Assembly (NCBI GenBank): GCA_022340585.1
Contig: JAJDNS010000011.1
Location: forward strand, 1 to 64,000
Source of the DNA: Acidobacteriota bacterium
GTDB lineage: Bacteria; Acidobacteriota; Vicinamibacteria; Fen-336
Length of the DNA: 64,000 bases
Reading direction: 5' to 3'
Shown piece by piece: positions 52,837 through 60,412 of this stretch; positions within the stretch are counted from its first letter, which is position 1; every line of letters starts with the position of its first letter. The notes beneath the pieces are model-generated. The model ran no database searches, was not told where the DNA came from, and saw only the letters and a list, made by a program, of their open reading frames with translations. The position numbers and the translations under genes are program-made.

Positions 52837-54032
52837 AGATGGGCGGACCCCTCGTCCCGGTTGGAGGGGCGGCGGGGCTCCTCGCCTTCGTGCTCGTCTC
52901 GCCGGGGATCGTCGGCGCCGAGCTCCTGATCGTCGCGAACGACGAGAAGATCTCCTTCACCGACGAGGGAACCGAGCTCCGGATGCCGGAGCGGGCCGAG
53001 CGGGACACGGTCTGCGTCTACGACATCGCCTCCGACCCCGAGGCCCCGTCGCTGGTCGCCACGCTGTCGCTGCAGAGCTCCGTCTATGGCCCGCCGACGA
53101 ACGTGGTCCTCACCCCCGACGAGACCCTGGCCTTCGTCACGAATCCAGTGCGCCTGGAGATGGAGGGAGGGGTCCCGGTGGTGGTGCCCGGCGACGAGCT
53201 GCACGTGATCGATCTGGAGCAGACCCCGAGGCACGTGGCCACCCTGACGGTGGGCAGGCAGCCCTCGGGCATGGACGTCACCCCGGACGGGCGGCTCCTC
53301 CTCATCGCCAACCGGGCCGACGAGACCGTGAGCGTCCTGCGCATCGGCGGCAAGGCCGCGACGTTCGTCGACACCGTCCAGGTGGGCACCCCGGCGGCCG
53401 CGGTGCGCGTCACCCCCGACGGCCGCCGGGCCCTCATCGTCTTCAAGGGGGACAACAAGGTGGGCGTCCTGCACATACGGGGCGAGACGGTCACCTACGA
53501 CCCCGGCGAGGACATCAACGTCGGCATCTCCCCCGACAACGTCGACGTCACGCCCAGCGGCGACCTGGCCCTGGTCGCCAACAGCGGAGTCACCGGGGGC
53601 AACGACGGTCACGCGGACTCGGTGAGCGTGATCGACCTCACCGTCGATCCCCCCCGGGTCATCGACGTCGTCGGCGTGGGCGACGGGCCGGAGGGCCTGG
53701 CCATCAGCCCGACGGGGGCCCTGGCGGTGGTCGCGCTCATCGACGGCAGCCAGAACGCCCGGGCCAACCCCAGGACGGCGTGGGCGGCGAAGAAGAACGG
53801 CAAGGTCGCGGTCCTCGAGATCCGCGGCAAGACCGTCCGCAAGACGGGCGAGGTCGAGGTCGGGGGGATGCCCGAGGGTGTGGTCTTCAGCCCGGACGGC
53901 CGATACGTCTATGTCGGAAACTTCCTGGGCCGCAACCTCTCGATCCTCAGAGTGGAGGGGGAGAGCGTCGTGGACACGGGCAAGACGATCGACCTCGACG
54001 CCGGTCCCGCCGCCATGCGCGGATCGCGGTAG
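52833..54032 (+). CDS. Exported beta-propeller protein (YVTN-type repeats)
   Basis: The 399-residue protein has an N-terminal signal peptide (about 1-29) and seven or so propeller blades with repeated phrases such as GMDVTPDGRLLLIANRAD, AVRVTPDGRRALIVFKGD and GVVFSPDGRYVYVGNFLGR. Such propellers bind partners or small molecules in the periplasm, but carry no recognised catalytic residues. It is the last gene of the aminotransferase-permease operon; a periplasmic binding or sensing job for the same substrate is an inference. The ATG overlaps the upstream stop by 4 bp. Confidence 0.85.
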   Translation: MKMGGPLVPVGGAAGLLAFVLVSPGIVGAELLIVANDEKISFTDEGTELRMPERAERDTVCVYDIASDPEAPSLVATLSLQSSVYGPPTNVVLTPDETLAFVTNPVRLEMEGGVPVVVPGDELHVIDLEQTPRHVATLTVGRQPSGMDVTPDGRLLLIANRADETVSVLRIGGKAATFVDTVQVGTPAAAVRVTPDGRRALIVFKGDNKVGVLHIRGETVTYDPGEDINVGISPDNVDVTPSGDLALVANSGVTGGNDGHADSVSVIDLTVDPPRVIDVVGVGDGPEGLAISPTGALAVVALIDGSQNARANPRTAWAAKKNGKVAVLEIRGKTVRKTGEVEVGGMPEGVVFSPDGRYVYVGNFLGRNLSILRVEGESVVDTGKTIDLDAGPAAMRGSR

Positions 54033-54081
54033 GGGCCTCGTCCGCGGGGAAGGGATCCCTCGGTTCGCGGCGGGGAAGGTC

Positions 54082-54272
54082 TCACACCGGGTTCGGCCGG
54101 CTCGCCTCTTCGAGCAGGTACCAGAACGAGCGGTAGGGGCGCCCGGTGGCCCGGGTGAGGCCAATCTCGCAGGTGCGGCTCGAGGAGTAGAACCCCTCGA
54201 AAGCGCCAGACCGGACCTCCCGCGCCTCGGCGGCCGTCGCCAGCCCGCGCTCGGAGGGACCACGGCCTCTCG
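54082..54272 (-). pseudogene. 3' remnant of an FAD/Fe-S oxidoreductase (CCG domain)
   Basis: On the minus strand an open stretch of about 60 codons encodes the last part of a CCG-domain protein: FEGFYSSSRTCEIGLTRATG followed by RPYRSFWYLLEEASRP and a TGA. It matches the C-terminal end of the intact oxidoreductase at 19541-22402 (YSTCRTCEIGLARAVGRP). There is no start codon, no upstream FAD domain and no Cys-rich module, so only the tail survives. Whether the variant Ser (SSS for STC) predates loss cannot be told; some intact relatives have it too. It lies in the 300-bp gap after the aminotransferase-permease operon, convergent with it. Confidence 0.75.
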
Positions 54273-54333
54273 GCTGAACGGCTCGACCACGCGGGGAAGC
54301 ACGCCATCAATACCCGGCGTCGGGGCGCCGACC

Positions 54334-54849
54334 TCACTTCATCGGGCCGATGAGCTCGATGAAGGTCCCATCGGGGTCCTGGACCAGGACGAAGGAGTTG
54401 CCGCTGTCCCCGAGGGGCACCGGGGTCTCGCCGAGAAGGGGAACGCCCGCCTTCTCGAGGCGCGCGACCAATGGAGTCAGGTCGGTGACCATGAGGGTGA
54501 TGTACTGGATACCGAGGGCGTCCTCGATGTGTTGGCTCTTCGGGGTCTGGGCGTCCTTCTCGAAGGACATGAGCTTGAACTGAGAGGCGTCCGGAGAGTC
54601 CCGCAGCTTGAGCACGGTCACGCTGAGGGGCAGCCCCCGGGTGAGTCCAGAGGTCTTCCCAAAGGCGGCGTCGACCTCGAAGCCGCCGGCCTTCTTCATC
54701 CCGATCACGTCGGTGTAGAAGGCAACCGAGGCGTCGAGGTCCTTCGTGACCACGCCCATGTGGATGGCCCCCCCGGTGAAGGTCTCGTCGGCGGTGGCCG
54801 CTCCGGCGAGCAGGGTGAGGAGAGAGGCGGAGATCAGCGTCGTCTTCAT
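54334..54849 (-). CDS. Exported VOC-family (glyoxalase/dioxygenase-like) protein
   Basis: The 171-residue protein has a signal peptide (MKTTLISASLLTLLAGAATA) followed by one VOC module: HMGVVTKDLDASVAFYTDVIGM, then LGIQYITLMVTDLTPLVARLEKAGVPLLG and the C-terminal FVLVQDPDGTFIELIGP. The metal-binding His and Glu positions of the fold are present in IHMGVV and FIELIG. Periplasmic VOC proteins are uncommon and the substrate is unknown. The ATG at 54849 follows AGGAGG. The frame is open for 52 more codons upstream and encodes a second signal-like stretch (MMRPLVGNGRLSTIAFVSVS), probably by chance. Confidence 0.8.
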   Translation of the reverse strand: MKTTLISASLLTLLAGAATADETFTGGAIHMGVVTKDLDASVAFYTDVIGMKKAGGFEVDAAFGKTSGLTRGLPLSVTVLKLRDSPDASQFKLMSFEKDAQTPKSQHIEDALGIQYITLMVTDLTPLVARLEKAGVPLLGETPVPLGDSGNSFVLVQDPDGTFIELIGPMK

Positions 54850-55292
54850 GGTTCCTCCTGGGGAGTGGGTGCTCACTCGTCCGTGGCTGGGCCGCGGGGC
54901 CGTCGGCGCGGAGGCAGCCGTCGCCACCGTCGCGAACCCAACCAGCGAGACGCTGACGAAGGCGATCGTGCTGAGCCGTCCGTTTCCCACGAGCGGCCTC
55001 ATCATGCGTCAGGGGAGCCCGTCCGCCAAGCGCCCATCCGCCCCACCGCGTGACGCGGTGTCCGTTTCCGGCGTGGTCGAGATCGACCGCTCGGTCTACC
55101 TGGTGGCCGCCAGCTCGTTCCCCAGGAGGACCATTCATTCCCCAGGACGACCCCCTGTTCCCCAGGAGGACCGTCTGTTCCCGTCAGGGCGAAACAGCGG
55201 GGTGCGGGGGGTCATTCGGGATCCGGCGCTCCCCCGCCCTCCGCGTGTGACGGTTCTCGGGGTCTCGCGGGGAGCCGAGGCGCTGTGCGCCC
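54850..55292. other. 443-bp stretch without a supported gene
   Basis: It contains the VOC gene's upstream region, a 20-bp tandem repeat (55118-55177) and the 3' side of the pentapeptide-repeat gene. A plus-strand frame opposite and beyond the VOC gene is open but low-complexity and was not accepted. Confidence 0.6.
55118..55177. repeat. Three tandem copies of a 20-bp repeat
   Basis: Units begin at 55118, 55138 and 55158, each TTCCCCAGGA(G/C)GACC followed by a variable 5-bp end; a degenerate fourth start (TTCCCGTCAGG) follows. No spacers are present, so it is not a CRISPR. Confidence 0.7.
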
Positions 55293-56378
55293 CTACTCGG
55301 CCTCGGTGAGGTCGGCCCCCGTGAGGTCGGCCCCCGTGAGGTCGGCTCCGGTGAGGTCGGCCCCCGTGAGGTCGGCCCCGGTGAGGTTGGCCTTCGTGAG
55401 GTCGGCCTCCGTGAGGTCGGCCCCCGTGAGGTCGGCCCCCGTGAGGTCGGCCCCGGTGAGGTTGGCCTCCGTGAGGTCGGCCCCCGTGAGGTCGGCCCCC
55501 GCGAGGTTGGCCTCCGTGAGGTTGGCGTCCGCGAGGTCGGCCCCGGTGAGGTTGGCGTCCCTGAGGTTGGCCCCCGTGAGGTCGGCGCCCGTGAGGCTGG
55601 CCCCCGCGAGATCGGCTGCCGCGAGGATGGCATTCGTGAGGTCGGCCCCCGTGAGGTCGGCGTCCGCGAGATCGACCTCCGTGAGGTTGGCGTCCGCGAG
55701 GTCGGCTCCTGTGAGATCGGCGAAGGTGATGTCGGCCAGAGTGAGGTCGGCCTGCGCGAGCTTGGCCTCCTCGAGGTCGGCCCCTCCGAGGTCGGCCCCC
55801 TTGAGGTTGGCCCGCACGAGATCGGCCTCCGTGAGGTCGGCCAAGGAGAGGTTGGCTTTCCTGAGGTTGGCCTCCGCGACGTTGGCCTCCGCGAGGAAGG
55901 CCTTCGTGAGGTTGGCTCTCCGGAGGTCGGCCCCCCTGAAGTCGGCCCCCCAGGAGTTGGCGTCGCCCAGGTTGGCCCCCGCGAGGTTGGCGTCCATGAG
56001 GTCGGCCTTCCTGAGGCAGCCGTCCGTGAGGTTGGCCTCCATGAGGGTGGCCTTCCTGAGGCAGGCGTCCGTGAGATCGGCCCCCCTGAGGTCGGCCTGG
56101 AAGAGGTTGGCGTCCGCGAGGTTGGCTCTCCGGAGGTCGGCCTCCCTGAGGTCAGCCCCCCTGAGGACGGCCCCCCGGAGGTCGGCCCCCTTGAGGTCGG
56201 CCTGGAAGAGGTTGGCGTCCGCGAGGTCGGCCCTCCGGAGGTCGGCCCTTCTGAGGTCTGCCCTCCAGAGGTCGGAACCCGTGAGGTCCGCCCCTTTGAG
56301 GTCGGTGTCGGCACCACGCCACTCGTTCCATCCCTCGACACCCTGCCTCAGACGGTGAAGTTGCTCCGGATCGGCCAT
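55293..56378 (-). CDS. Pentapeptide-repeat protein
   Basis: The 361-residue protein is almost entirely pentapeptide repeats of the A(D/N)LXX type (ADLTG, ANLTE, ADLRR), about 65 in a row after a 24-residue helical N-terminus. They would fold as a right-handed quadrilateral beta-helix of roughly 16 turns. Some such proteins mimic DNA and protect gyrase, but most have unknown roles; this one lacks the dimerisation module expected of MfpA/Qnr proteins. No signal peptide is seen. The 15-bp periodicity leaves two other long open frames over the same DNA, which are by-products. Slippage and copy-number change are likely. Confidence 0.9.
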   Translation of the reverse strand: MADPEQLHRLRQGVEGWNEWRGADTDLKGADLTGSDLWRADLRRADLRRADLADANLFQADLKGADLRGAVLRGADLREADLRRANLADANLFQADLRGADLTDACLRKATLMEANLTDGCLRKADLMDANLAGANLGDANSWGADFRGADLRRANLTKAFLAEANVAEANLRKANLSLADLTEADLVRANLKGADLGGADLEEAKLAQADLTLADITFADLTGADLADANLTEVDLADADLTGADLTNAILAAADLAGASLTGADLTGANLRDANLTGADLADANLTEANLAGADLTGADLTEANLTGADLTGADLTGADLTEADLTKANLTGADLTGADLTGADLTGADLTGADLTEAE

Positions 56379-56709
56379 GACCCCGGTTTCCTTCAGACGA
56401 GAGTGCTGGAGGAGGTAGCGAACGCCGTATGGGACGGATGGTCGCTCGCCTCGACTGAATGCCGCCTACCCTCGATAGTATGAGTGATCCTGATGGATTT
56501 GACCATGCTCGAAGGCCGGAATCAGCGCCTCCAGAGTACGCGGAGTACGCGGGTCAAGTACGCGGGGTCAGATCTCATTGTGAGAAGGTCGGTGGGAGAT
56601 CCCTTCCTGGCACCTGACCCCTGATTCCGGGCCTTCAATCACCAAACGGAGATCTGACCCCGAGCCCCCGAGCCCCCCCGAGCCCTCGCAAGAGACGGCC
56701 GGTGCCACT
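56379..56709. other. 331-bp gene-free region carrying a REP-like element
   Basis: It holds three AGTACGCGG repeats (56535-56565) and the inverted-repeat element 56564-56661. It also contains the presumed promoter of the pentapeptide-repeat gene. No protein-like frame was accepted. Confidence 0.6.
56564..56661. repeat. 98-bp REP-like element with 13-bp perfect inverted ends
   Basis: GGGGTCAGATCTC (56564-56576) and GAGATCTGACCCC (56649-56661) are exact inverted repeats. An internal CCTGACCCC (56613-56621) repeats the same motif. This looks like a non-autonomous palindromic element of the kind spread by REP-associated transposases, but none is encoded here. A related half-site lies at 2848-2863. 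Confidence 0.65.
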
Positions 56710-57747
56710 CTACTGCCTGGGAGAGGACCCCGGGATCTCCTGGGCATGCAGGCGGGAAGTCTCCTGCGAGTCCAGGCGGCTTTCGAACTTCCGCAGCCAC
56801 AGGTACATCGCCTCGACGTCGGCCTGCCGGTAGTCGTGGCCTCCGGGGAAGGTGACGAAGGCCAGGTTCTGGTTTCCCGCATCCTGCAGGAGCGTGTAGG
56901 CCATCTCGTTCACGTCGAGGAGGCCGTCGCTCGTGCCCACGACAAAGTACGTGGGCAGGTCGCGAAGGGCCGTGGCGGCCGCTGCGTTCAGTTCGGTTGG
57001 GTCGTACTGGAGGGCCCCGGCGTGGATCCCGAGGGCGGCCCAGCTGTCGGCCGAGCGTACGGCGATGTGCCACGCGCCGTAGCCTCCCATGGAGTGGCCG
57101 CAGAGGTATCGGCGGCGCGCGTCCACCAGGACGAGGGCGTTGACCGCGGCGATACCCTCCCAGATGTCGGTCTCCGCGATGCCCCGGTACCACAGGTTCC
57201 CACGGCCCCAGGGCGACATCAGGTATCCGTCCTGGAAGGCGAAGCTCCCCGCCGGGTGGGAGAAGGGATAGGCGAGATAGGGGATGCGGTTCTGGGCGAC
57301 CTCCCACAGGCCGTGCAGCTGGACGTACAGCGGGTACTCCAGCGCGGGATCCCAGCCGACCGGGAGAGTGAGCCAGGCAAAGGAGACCTGCCCGTCGGTC
57401 GGAGAGATCCAGGAGACGACGAGGGGCCGGCTGCGATCCAGGTAGCTCTCAGGCAGCCGCGGACTGTGAGGCGTCGAGGGGTCCGTGAAGGCGCTCCACA
57501 ACTCGATGATTCCCTGGTCGTCCGCGGGCCAACCGTGGTCGCCGGCCTCGATGACCTGCAGAATGGAGTTGAAGTGGAGTTGTAGCAGCGGATCGGCGGG
57601 CTGGTCTGAGAGTGTCACGAGAGCGGATCGGAGCTCCGCCCGGTAGTCGGTCGGCTCATCTGCCGGCCCGGTTGGCGAGCTCCCGCCGCAGCCAGGGTGG
57701 GCCAGGTAGAGGATGCCGATGATGGCCGGGAGGAGGCGGTGTCTCAT
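56710..57747 (-). CDS. Alpha/beta-hydrolase (esterase/PHB-depolymerase-like) lipoprotein
   Basis: The 345-residue protein has a lipoprotein-like signal ending in HPGCGGSS (Cys near residue 20). The catalytic half contains the nucleophile elbow GHSMGGYGAW, an Asp in VVGTSDGLLDVNEM and a His in FPGGHDYRQ, in the order of an alpha/beta hydrolase. The segment FAWLTLPVGWDPALEYPLYVQLHG resembles the family of predicted peptidase/esterase-D-like enzymes. It should act in the envelope on an ester or peptide bond that sequence does not define. Confidence 0.82.
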   Translation of the reverse strand: MRHRLLPAIIGILYLAHPGCGGSSPTGPADEPTDYRAELRSALVTLSDQPADPLLQLHFNSILQVIEAGDHGWPADDQGIIELWSAFTDPSTPHSPRLPESYLDRSRPLVVSWISPTDGQVSFAWLTLPVGWDPALEYPLYVQLHGLWEVAQNRIPYLAYPFSHPAGSFAFQDGYLMSPWGRGNLWYRGIAETDIWEGIAAVNALVLVDARRRYLCGHSMGGYGAWHIAVRSADSWAALGIHAGALQYDPTELNAAAATALRDLPTYFVVGTSDGLLDVNEMAYTLLQDAGNQNLAFVTFPGGHDYRQADVEAMYLWLRKFESRLDSQETSRLHAQEIPGSSPRQ

Positions 57748-57918
57748 GTCCTTCTGAAAGCAAGTTTCCCCGGCCGGCCCGGGGGATACGGCCGAGCTGG
57801 ACTAGAGCAGAAACATCATGGACCGGTTCCGGGTCGCGGTCAGCCGTTCTACCGTACCGGTGGACGTGTATGGCGACCGAATCAACCTGGACCCGGTCCG
57901 GCGTCGCTCGCGCGAGGC

Positions 57919-58680
57919 ATGACCTCCACGGTCGCGGAGCGGGCGCGGGGGCCGATCATGGGGTCGAGGTACGGGCTGCCGCTGCGTCTGCTCACGGAGC
58001 TTCGACCGGCCCTGGAGAACATCGACACGGCCTTGTCGGAGGCCGCCCGCCTCGGGGGGAGGCCAGCCGGCGTCGTTCGGCTCGCGGCGTCGGCCATGGC
58101 CATTGCCGCGGTCCTCTGGCCGAAGCTCGCGGCGTTCGCCCGCGACCATCCCGACGTCGTGCTCGACATCAACACCGAGGGCGGCAGCCCCCCGGACCTC
58201 GTCGCCGGGCGCTTCGACGCCGGCATCCACCTCGGCGAGTTCGTTCACCGCGACATGGTGGCGGTCAGGGTGAGCGGTCAGCAGCGCGCGGCGATCGTCG
58301 CCACCCCGGCGTACTGGGAGTCGCACCCCCGACCCCGGACGCCACGGGACCTGACGGCGCACCCCTGCATTGGCTACCGCATGAGCGCCAGCGGAACCGC
58401 GTACCGATGGGAGTTCGAGAAGCGCGGCAAGCCGGTCGTCGTGTCCGTCTCGGGGCCCGCCATCTACACCGATCCCGGGTTCATCCTCCGGGCCGCGTTG
58501 GACGGGCTGGGAGTGGCGTACGTGTTCGAGGAGCACGTGAGAGATCAGCTCGCGCGGGGGGAGCTCGTGCGGGTCCTCGAGGACCGGTGTCCGCCCTTCG
58601 ACGGCTACTTCCTCTACTACCCGAGCCGCCGTCACCAGCCGCCGGCGCTTCAGGCGTTGATCGACGCGCTCCGCGTGTGA
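57919..58680 (+). pseudogene. LysR-type regulator lacking its DNA-binding domain
   Basis: The 253-codon frame encodes a clear LysR substrate-binding region (GVVRLAASAMAIAAVLWPKLAAFARDHPDVVLDI, DAGIHLGEFVHRDMVAVRVS, ATPAYWESHPRPRTPRDLTAHPCIG). The N-terminal helix-turn-helix is missing. A short ATGGACCGGTTC at 57818, in another frame, encodes the MDRF start typical of this LysR group and may be a leftover of it. The rest between is not HTH-like, so a deletion plus frameshift is the simplest reading. A free-standing effector domain is possible but less likely. Confidence 0.75.
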
Positions 58681-58733
58681 CCCTCGTGCCGGCCGCGCCC
58701 TCGTCCACGTAGGGCACCTCGGGCCGCCCCGGG

Positions 58734-60236
58734 TCACGGGGTGATCGTCACGACGACGCGCTTGTATCGCGACAGCGGCGGATCGCCCTTGTCGGTGACC
58801 CTGAGGATGAGGTGAACGGTCTCAGGTCTCTCGACCTCGGGGGCGGTCACCCGGGCTCCCACGGCGTTCTCCGCGCCGTTGATGGTGACCTCTCCTTCGC
58901 AGGATCCCGCCTCGCGGTAGTGGAACCAGAAGTAGCTCAGGCTGTCTCCGTCCGGATCGGTGGTCCCGCGGGCGCTGAGCCCAAAGCCTCCTCCGGACTC
59001 CACGGTGAGCTCATCGGGATGATCCAGGACGGGAACGGGAGGGTGGTTGGCCTCCGCGAAGGACCGGGTCGTCCAGTCCATGCGCGCCGCGAAGTCGTTC
59101 TGGAAGTCGTCTCTCCATCGCCAGAGGGTCTCCTTGAAGCCCCGGAACGACGTCTCGCCCCGGCGGGTGGCCCGCCCGTTTTCGGGGGTCTGGGGTGGCG
59201 TGTACTCGTCGACCGCATTGGTCCAGATGGGACGGGTCTCGGGCTCGATGGGGACACCGCCGATGAACGTCCGTGGGTTCGTGACGGGCACCTCCGGTCG
59301 GTACAGCTCGTAGCGTCCTCCCCAACCGCCCCAGTCGGGATGCTCCGGGTCACCCAGGCCGTTGGGAATCAGGCCCAGCCAGCTCGGCGTGTCGCCCTCC
59401 ATCCCCCACGCGACGTCCGGATAGGCGGCGCCCAGCGGGCCGTGACCCTGTTGGATGTGCTCCGCGATCCAGGGGTTGCTGATGGTGGTGTTGTCGATCC
59501 CGTCAATGACGCTGTTGATCCCGGTCCACGTCGCGGCGCCGTAGTCGCCGCCCGGGGTGACGATGTAGAAGAGGCTCGGAAACTCCCTCCGGATCCACGG
59601 GCCACTGTCGTCCTGATCGGAGATCGTGTAGACCCTGAGCTTCGCGGCCAGGCGCTCGGTCTCCGCGGCCGTTCGGGTGGCCCGCAGGGTGTGGAGCGCC
59701 TGGGCGAGGGTATTGGCTCCTCCCCAGACCGAGACCCAGAGAGGACGATCGTCGTCGGTCTCGAGGGTCCGGATGATCCAATCGGAACCCTCCGAGTCCT
59801 TCCCCGGTCCGACCCCGCTCATCCCGTACTCGGGGCGACCTTCCTTGACCAGGGTCGCGAGGGTCTCGGGCCGGGGGTAGCGAGGGTCGTGCTTCACCAG
59901 GTTGCCGTGGACCCTGGCGTACTCGTGAATCACCGCCCGTATCGACTCCGGGTGGACGGAGGTCCTCATGTGCGTCGAGGTGGTCGCGATGAGGCCCTGG
60001 ATGTCGATGCCCTCGGAGTAGAGGAGCAGCCGGACCAGCGTCTGGGTGTCGTCCGGGTCGGCCTCGATGTCCGTGAGCACGATCATCCGGTGTGGCGCCG
60101 GGCTCAGTCCGGGGTCGGCGGCCGGAGGGGCCTCCGACGCGACGGCGGTCGGGACAGGGGCGGCCCATCCAAGGCCAACGATCGCAGCGACCCTTAGTGC
60201 CCACGATCCATCGGTCCACAGGCGCAGAATGCTCAT
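58734..60236 (-). CDS. Exported DUF1593 (Sde182-type, nucleoside-hydrolase-like) protein
   Basis: The 500-residue protein has a signal peptide (to about residue 35), a DUF1593 nucleoside-hydrolase-like domain (about 50-340) with LTDIEADPDDTQTLVRLLLYS and VWGGANTLAQALH, and a C-terminal beta-sandwich (about 410-500, TTDPDGDSLSYFWFHYREAG). Acidic Asp residues of DIEADPDD match the metal-binding loop of nucleoside hydrolases. Related proteins were noted among polysaccharide-degrading marine bacteria, so a role on glycans or glycosides is possible. An AGGAGG site precedes the ATG. Substrate unknown. Confidence 0.85.
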   Translation of the reverse strand: MSILRLWTDGSWALRVAAIVGLGWAAPVPTAVASEAPPAADPGLSPAPHRMIVLTDIEADPDDTQTLVRLLLYSEGIDIQGLIATTSTHMRTSVHPESIRAVIHEYARVHGNLVKHDPRYPRPETLATLVKEGRPEYGMSGVGPGKDSEGSDWIIRTLETDDDRPLWVSVWGGANTLAQALHTLRATRTAAETERLAAKLRVYTISDQDDSGPWIRREFPSLFYIVTPGGDYGAATWTGINSVIDGIDNTTISNPWIAEHIQQGHGPLGAAYPDVAWGMEGDTPSWLGLIPNGLGDPEHPDWGGWGGRYELYRPEVPVTNPRTFIGGVPIEPETRPIWTNAVDEYTPPQTPENGRATRRGETSFRGFKETLWRWRDDFQNDFAARMDWTTRSFAEANHPPVPVLDHPDELTVESGGGFGLSARGTTDPDGDSLSYFWFHYREAGSCEGEVTINGAENAVGARVTAPEVERPETVHLILRVTDKGDPPLSRYKRVVVTITP

Positions 60237-60412
60237 GTCTGGTCCTCCTGGCTTCGCCCCGGTATTCCCGCTCGACGAGGCGAGCAGTGCGGATCATAGG
60301 CGGAACCGCTCCGGGCCGCTCACCGGCGAGGCCCTCGGGAGGCAGGGATCACGCGTGCTACCCGAGCTCCTCCCGGGCGGCCCGTGGAGCCGGATCCAGA
60401 CTCTTGCCGAGC

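Noticed and set aside
54850-55005. N-terminal extension of the VOC protein with a second signal-like segment
   Set aside because: The internal ATG has its own AGGAGG and a complete signal peptide; two export signals in series are unlikely.
55118-55177. Tandem 20-bp repeat as a CRISPR array
   Set aside because: Units abut without spacers and no cas genes are present.
55184-56358. Two further long open frames over the pentapeptide gene (RSAPV-type on plus, PTSRG-type on minus)
   Set aside because: They follow from the 15-bp repeat period. Only the A(D/N)LXX frame makes a known fold and has a non-repetitive N-terminus.
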